Shown here: positions 62,971 through 64,000 of the stretch, in pieces | Numbering within the stretch: position 1 is the stretch's first letter | Layout: each line of letters starts with the position of its first letter | Source: a halophilic archaeon | GTDB taxonomy: Archaea; Halobacteriota; Halobacteria; Halobacteriales; Haladaptataceae | Direction: 5' to 3' | Assembly: GCA_003298465.1 (NCBI GenBank) | Contig: QNGA01000004.1 | Location: 248,001-312,000 of the forward strand | Length of the DNA stretch: 64,000 nucleotides | The notes under the pieces: generated by a model | What the model was told of the DNA's origin: nothing | Seen by the model: the letters and a program-made list of their open reading frames with translations, nothing else | Databases searched by the model: none | Made by a program: the position numbers and the translations under genes

Positions 62971-64000
62971 ATGGGTTTGTTCGATAAGCTCCGTGGCGAC
63001 GACGAGCCGCGGGTTGCTTTCTTCGGCATCGACGGCGTGCCGTACAGCTTTCTGAAGGACAACGCCTCCGAGTTCGAGAACATCGCCGCACTCGCCAGGG
63101 AGGGCAGCGCCGGCCCCATCGACAGCATCGTGCCGCCCGAGTCGTCCGCGTGCTGGCCGGCACTCACCACCGGTGCGAATCCGGGCGAAACCGGCGTCTA
63201 CGGCTTCCAGGACCGCGAAACGGGGTCGTACGACACCTACGTTCCCATGGGTCGGGACGTGCAGGCGACCCGCATCTGGGACCGGGTCACCGACGCCGGC
63301 CGGAACTCGACGGTGATGAACGTCCCCGTCACGTTCCCGCCGCAGCGTAACGTCCAGCGCATGGTCTCCGGCTTCCTCTCGCCCGGCGTCGACAAGGCCG
63401 CCTACCCCGACGAACTCCGGGAGTACCTCGAATCCATCGACTACCGCATCGACGCGAACGCGAAACTCGGACACGACGACGACAAGTCCGAGTTCATCGA
63501 GAACGCCCACCGCACCCTCGACGCGCGGTTCGAGGCGTTCGAACACTACGTCGAACAGGACGACTGGGACCTCTTCTTCGGCGTCTTCATGACGACCGAC
63601 CGCGTCAACCACTTCCTGTTCAAGGACTACGAGGAGGACGGCGAGTACAAGGAGGAGTTCATCGACTTCTACCGCCAGGTCGACGAGTACCTCGGCCGCC
63701 TGCGCGAGATGCTGCCCGACGACGTGACGATGGTGGTCGCCAGCGACCACGGGTTCACCTCGCTCGACTACGAGGTCCACTTCAACCAGTGGCTCGCCGA
63801 CGAGGGCTGGCTCTCCTACGAGGACGACGACCACGAGGAACTCGGCGACATCGCCGACGACACCGAGGCGTACTCGCTCATCCCGGGTCGGTTCTACATC
63901 AACCTCGAGGGCCGCGAACCGCGCGGGAGCGTCCCCGAGGAACAGTACGAGGAGAAGCGCGCCGAGCTCAAGGCGAAACTCGAAGACCTCGAAGGCCCCG
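62971..64000 (+). CDS. Alkaline phosphatase-superfamily (type I phosphodiesterase) protein, C-terminus cut by window edge
   Basis: At least 343 residues are visible. The protein has FFGIDGVPYSFL with the first metal Asp, VPPESSACWPALTTG with the nucleophile region, VFMTTDRVNHFLF and VASDHGF with Asp and His ligands. This matches the type I phosphodiesterase/nucleotide pyrophosphatase branch. No signal peptide is seen, so it is probably cytoplasmic, unlike most alkaline phosphatases. A TATA-like AACTACTTG lies about 30 bases upstream. The substrate is not known. Confidence 0.85.
   Translation, partial: MGLFDKLRGDDEPRVAFFGIDGVPYSFLKDNASEFENIAALAREGSAGPIDSIVPPESSACWPALTTGANPGETGVYGFQDRETGSYDTYVPMGRDVQATRIWDRVTDAGRNSTVMNVPVTFPPQRNVQRMVSGFLSPGVDKAAYPDELREYLESIDYRIDANAKLGHDDDKSEFIENAHRTLDARFEAFEHYVEQDDWDLFFGVFMTTDRVNHFLFKDYEEDGEYKEEFIDFYRQVDEYLGRLREMLPDDVTMVVASDHGFTSLDYEVHFNQWLADEGWLSYEDDDHEELGDIADDTEAYSLIPGRFYINLEGREPRGSVPEEQYEEKRAELKAKLEDLEGP

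Noticed and set aside
1..64000. CRISPR arrays, insertion sequences, integrases, rRNA or an origin of replication
   Set aside because: I looked for regularly spaced repeats, transposase or integrase motifs, rRNA sequence and Orc1/Cdc6 genes and saw none; the low-G+C island has no flanking tRNA gene or clear att repeat.

Overview
The window comes from the chromosome of a halophilic archaeon (class Halobacteria); I cannot name a genus. The evidence is high G+C (about 65-67% in ordinary stretches), very acidic proteins, archaeal-type information genes (TFB, RNA polymerase subunits D, N and K, ribosomal proteins S13, S4, S11, L18e, L13, S9 and S2), a halocyanin, twin-arginine lipoprotein signals, archaeal mevalonate-pathway enzymes and many leaderless genes with a TATA-like box 25-35 bases before the start codon. 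Most of the window is core genome. No rRNA, CRISPR array, transposase, integrase or obvious prophage was seen.

Layout. 1-12.5 kb: an AIR-synthase-like protein cut by the window edge, an Azf-like dehydrogenase, a LUD/LutB-type lactate oxidation pair, membrane proteins of unknown function, a methyltransferase, tRNA-Gly(TCC), an MscS channel, a large DUF2298 membrane protein, initiator tRNA-Met and a DJ-1/PfpI protein. 12.6-19.3 kb: a complete five-gene peptide-type ABC importer. 19.5-22.1 kb: a cluster of small, mostly membrane proteins of unknown function. 22.1-30.7 kb: purine salvage (hpt), mevalonate kinase and isopentenyl phosphate kinase, then the archaeal S13-S4-S11-RpoD / tRNA-Leu / L18e-L13-S9-RpoN-RpoK-enolase-S2 supercluster, headed by tRNA-Ser and read leftwards. 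30.8-44.1 kb: a second MscS channel, a YhbY protein, halocyanin, M42 and M28 peptidases, an orphan pyruvate-dehydrogenase-type E1 alpha, a degenerate NAD-kinase-like protein, a type II NADH dehydrogenase-like protein, an Lrp regulator and the two-subunit 2-oxoacid:ferredoxin oxidoreductase KorAB.

44.4-48.7 kb is the clearest accessory region. It holds two genes: a 1111-residue secreted PKD-type protein with an unusual basic, Thr/Tyr-rich repeat C-terminus, and a 313-residue membrane-anchored protein rich in N-glycosylation sequons. The second gene starts 10 bases after the first and has a strong Shine-Dalgarno site. From about 45.7 to 48.3 kb the G+C falls to 30-45%. I infer a horizontally acquired cell-surface system of unknown function. 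48.7-64 kb returns to core genes: Mrp/Nbp35 ATPase, MoaA, an ABC exporter, an FAD protein, an EamA transporter, DpsA, an FAH-family enzyme, an MBL hydrolase, TFB, RNase HI with its operon partner, a PadR regulator, pyrophosphatase, a membrane-anchored DHH-fold protein lacking its metal ligands, and a phosphodiesterase/alkaline-phosphatase-type protein cut by the right edge.

How the genes relate: LutC/LutB, KorAB, the E1 alpha protein, the NADH dehydrogenase-like protein and halocyanin point to aerobic respiratory growth on organic acids and amino acids, and the ABC importer would supply peptides. Several promoters carry perfect palindromes next to the TATA box; these are reported as candidate operators.
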